Assembly: GCA_903866425.1 (NCBI GenBank)
Contig: CAIPNN010000251.1
Location: 1 to 6,441 of the forward strand
Length of the DNA stretch: 6,441 bases
Direction of reading: 5' to 3'
Origin: an uncultured Actinomycetes bacterium
Lineage (GTDB): Bacteria > Actinomycetota > Thermoleophilia > Miltoncostaeales > Miltoncostaeaceae
Below the pieces are notes generated by a model, which did no database searches, was not told the DNA's origin, and worked only from the letters and a program-made list of their open reading frames with translations. Made by a program: the position numbers and the translations under genes. Positions 5,112 through 6,441 of the stretch are shown one piece after another. The first letter of the stretch is position 1. Each line of letters opens with the position of its first letter.

Positions 5112-6254
5112 ATGCTGAGTTACGCATTCACGGAGGAGCAGGAGGACATCCGCGCCATGGTGCGCGAGTTCGCCGAGGCGGAGATCGCCCCGCTCGTCGA
5201 AGAGTCCGAGAAGAACGAGAAGTTCCCCGTCGAGATCATGCCCAAGCTCGGTGAGCTGGGTCTGCTCGGCATCGTGTTCCCTGAGGAGTACGGCGGCATC
5301 GACGCCGGCAAGATCACCGAGTGCATCTTCGTCGAGGAGATGACCAAGGTCTGCGCCGGCATCACCGCATCGGTGAACGCTCACGCCGACCTGGCGTCGT
5401 TCCCCATCTACAAGTTCGGTACCGACGAGCAGCGCGCCAAGTACCTGCCGGAGGCCATCGCGGGTGAGACCCTCGGCGCCTACGCCATCACCGAGCCGAA
5501 CGTCGGCTCCGACGCGGCTGGTCTCGCCACCCGCGCCGAGAAGAAGGACGGCCGCTACGTCATCAACGGCCGCAAGAACTTCATCACCAACGGGACCATC
5601 TGCGACTTCTGCCTCGTGGCTGCGTACACCGACAAAGAGAACCGGGGCGAGGGCATCTCGGTGTTCATCGTCGACAGCAACACGCCCGGCTTCGAGGTGA
5701 CCCGCAAGCTCGAGAAGATGGGCCACCGCTCCTCCGACACCGCCGAGCTGGTGTTTGAGGACTGCGAAGTGGGCGAGGACGCCCTGCTGGGCGGCAAGGA
5801 GGGTGCCTTCGGCGCCCTGATGGAGGCCCTCATCACCGGTCGCGTGTCGCACGGTGTGAAGAGCGCCGCCATCGCCGAGGCCGCACTTGAGCAGGCCATC
5901 GCCTACGCAACCGACCGTGAGGCCTTCGGCCGCTCGCTCACCAAGTTCCAGTCGATCCGCTTCAAGCTGGCAACCATGGCCACCAAGGTCGCGGCTGCCA
6001 AGGCTCTCGCATACAAGGCCGCCTGGCTCTACGAGACCGGCCAGCCGTGTGTGAAGGAAGCCTCGATGGCCAAGTACTTCTCGGCGGAGGTTGCCGACGA
6101 GGTCACCCGCGAGGCCGTGCAGATCCACGGTGGGTACGGCTACATCACCGAGTACCCGGTGGAGCGCATGTACCGCGATGCCAAGCTCGCATCGATCACC
6201 GAGGGCACCTCGGAGATCCAGCAGCTGATCATCAGCAAGGAGCTCGGCCTGTGA
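5112..6254 (+). CDS. Acyl-CoA dehydrogenase (short/medium-chain type)
   Basis: This 380-residue FAD enzyme introduces a C2-C3 double bond into an acyl-CoA, passing electrons to electron-transfer flavoprotein. The length is typical of the homotetrameric short/medium-chain type. Domain order: N-terminal helical domain (about 1-115, starting YAFTEEQEDIRAMVREF), beta domain with signature 1 AYAITEPNVGSD (123-134), the KMGHRSSDTAELVF segment (202-215), and a C-terminal helical domain with FAD-contact YATDREAFGR and signature 2 QIHGGYGYITEYPVERMYRDA (337-357). The probable catalytic base is Glu364 in TEGTSEIQ, the position used by butyryl- and medium-chain enzymes. The open frame extends upstream to 4866, but that extension lies antisense to the SDR gene and lacks family sequence. 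The ATG at 5112 begins at the normal N-terminus and has GAGG 11 nt upstream. Its stop overlaps the next gene's GTG start. Chain length or branched-chain preference cannot be told from sequence alone. Confidence 0.96.
   Translation: MLSYAFTEEQEDIRAMVREFAEAEIAPLVEESEKNEKFPVEIMPKLGELGLLGIVFPEEYGGIDAGKITECIFVEEMTKVCAGITASVNAHADLASFPIYKFGTDEQRAKYLPEAIAGETLGAYAITEPNVGSDAAGLATRAEKKDGRYVINGRKNFITNGTICDFCLVAAYTDKENRGEGISVFIVDSNTPGFEVTRKLEKMGHRSSDTAELVFEDCEVGEDALLGGKEGAFGALMEALITGRVSHGVKSAAIAEAALEQAIAYATDREAFGRSLTKFQSIRFKLATMATKVAAAKALAYKAAWLYETGQPCVKEASMAKYFSAEVADEVTREAVQIHGGYGYITEYPVERMYRDAKLASITEGTSEIQQLIISKELGL
6237..6242 (+). promoter_or_regulatory. Ribosome binding site of the gene following the acyl-CoA dehydrogenase
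   Basis: AAGGAG, a full-strength Shine-Dalgarno match, lies inside the 3' end of the acyl-CoA dehydrogenase gene, 8 nt before the GTG at 6251-6253. It is the main evidence for the otherwise easily missed GTG start and points to translational coupling. Confidence 0.75.
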
Positions 6255-6441
6255 ACCCTCCGCCTCCGGCTGGCTCGGGAATCTTCCCGGCCGCCGTGGG
6301 CACGCAGGGCGCCGGGCTCACGGACGCGCTCGCGTACCCCTATTACGAAGCGCTGTTCGACAGGAAGAGCCGTCGAGTCGCCCTGGGGATGGAAATTCCC
6401 CAGGGCGCGCTCGCGTATGAGAGTCCATACGAACCAATCCC
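6251..6441 (+). CDS. Unrecognised protein, N-terminal 63 residues (runs off the right edge)
   Basis: A GTG start overlaps the acyl-CoA dehydrogenase stop by four bases (GTGA), with AAGGAG 8 nt upstream. The frame stays open to the window end. The first 20 residues are rich in Pro, Ala and Gly (NPPPPAGSGIFPAA) and look disordered. After them comes what looks like a folded start: ALAYPYYEALFDRKSRRVAL, then GMEIPQGALAYESPYEPIP. The 'LFDRKSRRVALGMEIP...GALAYES' pattern vaguely recalls N-termini of uncharacterised actinobacterial proteins, but I do not recognise the family and assign no function. There is no signal peptide or membrane segment in the visible part. Third codon positions are mostly G or C, though with more A/T than in the preceding gene. 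Coupling to the acyl-CoA dehydrogenase suggests co-expression. Only the start of the protein can be seen, so its length is unknown. Confidence 0.72.
   Translation, partial: MNPPPPAGSGIFPAAVGTQGAGLTDALAYPYYEALFDRKSRRVALGMEIPQGALAYESPYEPI
6325..6417 (+). repeat. 12-bp direct repeat pair in the truncated 3' gene
   Basis: CGCGCTCGCGTA occurs at 6325-6336 and 6406-6417. The copies are 81 bp apart, hence in the same reading frame, and both encode ALAY with identical codons. The second copy overlaps the right arm of the hairpin at 6379-6407 by two bases. Significance is unclear. Confidence 0.6.
6379..6407. repeat. Perfect inverted repeat (hairpin) inside the truncated 3' gene
   Basis: CGCCCTGGGG (6379-6388) and CCCCAGGGCG (6398-6407) are perfect complements. 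A further A-T pair (6389/6397) gives an 11-bp stem with a 7-nt loop, TGGAAAT. It lies within the coding frame of the gene starting at 6251 (codons for ALGMEIPQGA). No T-tract follows on either strand. Confidence 0.75.

Noticed and set aside
5103..6128. A 341-codon open frame on the - strand opposite the acyl-CoA dehydrogenase
   Set aside because: It mirrors the codon pattern of the real gene, giving Leu/Gly/Val/Asp-rich low-complexity protein with no family motif.
1..6441. CRISPR arrays, tRNA/rRNA genes, insertion sequences, prophage or toxin-antitoxin genes
   Set aside because: No spaced repeats, RNA gene signatures, transposase motifs or terminal inverted repeats were seen, and nearly all of the sequence is accounted for by the six genes.

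Overview
The window is GC-rich bacterial DNA, compactly coded on both strands. It most likely comes from a high-GC actinobacterium. The best lineage hint is the C-terminus of the secreted protease: a Pro/Ala linker followed by a small all-beta, two-cysteine domain ending in a 'T-REARGLLARFGRVR-T' type stretch. Recalled tails of this style are common on exported proteins of Thermoleophilia (Solirubrobacter, Patulibacter and relatives). That lineage call is inference from memory, not from a search.

Layout from left to right. (1) The 3' end of a glutathione peroxidase gene runs on the + strand to base 250. (2) A convergent junction of about 45 bp with nested inverted repeats follows. (3) On the - strand, 296-2524 encodes a secreted subtilisin-family (S8) protease with signal peptide, prodomain, a complete catalytic triad, a linker and a C-terminal beta domain. 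A stretch of about 170 residues interrupts its catalytic domain just before the active-site serine. (4) A 135-bp gap holds a GC-rich hairpin downstream of the next gene and the ribosome binding site of the protease. (5) A tight two-gene - strand operon follows, transcribed from right to left: a short-chain dehydrogenase/reductase (4197-4958), then, after 16 bp, an FAD-dependent GMC oxidoreductase (2660-4180). (6) A 153-bp divergent intergenic region follows. (7) On the + strand, 5112-6254 encodes an acyl-CoA dehydrogenase. Its last bases (GTGA) overlap the GTG start of a further gene that runs off the right edge.

How the genes may work together: the SDR and GMC enzymes are both alcohol/carbonyl oxidoreductases and are probably co-transcribed. 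They share a short divergent control region with an acyl-CoA dehydrogenase, so a joint role in oxidising an alcohol or lipid-like substrate and passing the product to beta-oxidation-type metabolism is plausible. No substrate can be read from the sequence. The protease and the peroxidase look functionally unrelated to that cluster.

No RNA genes, CRISPR arrays, insertion sequences or phage genes were seen. Nothing here amounts to a clearly new multi-gene system. The points most worth following up are the inserted domain in the protease, the truncated unrecognised gene coupled to the acyl-CoA dehydrogenase, and a perfect 11-bp hairpin inside that gene.
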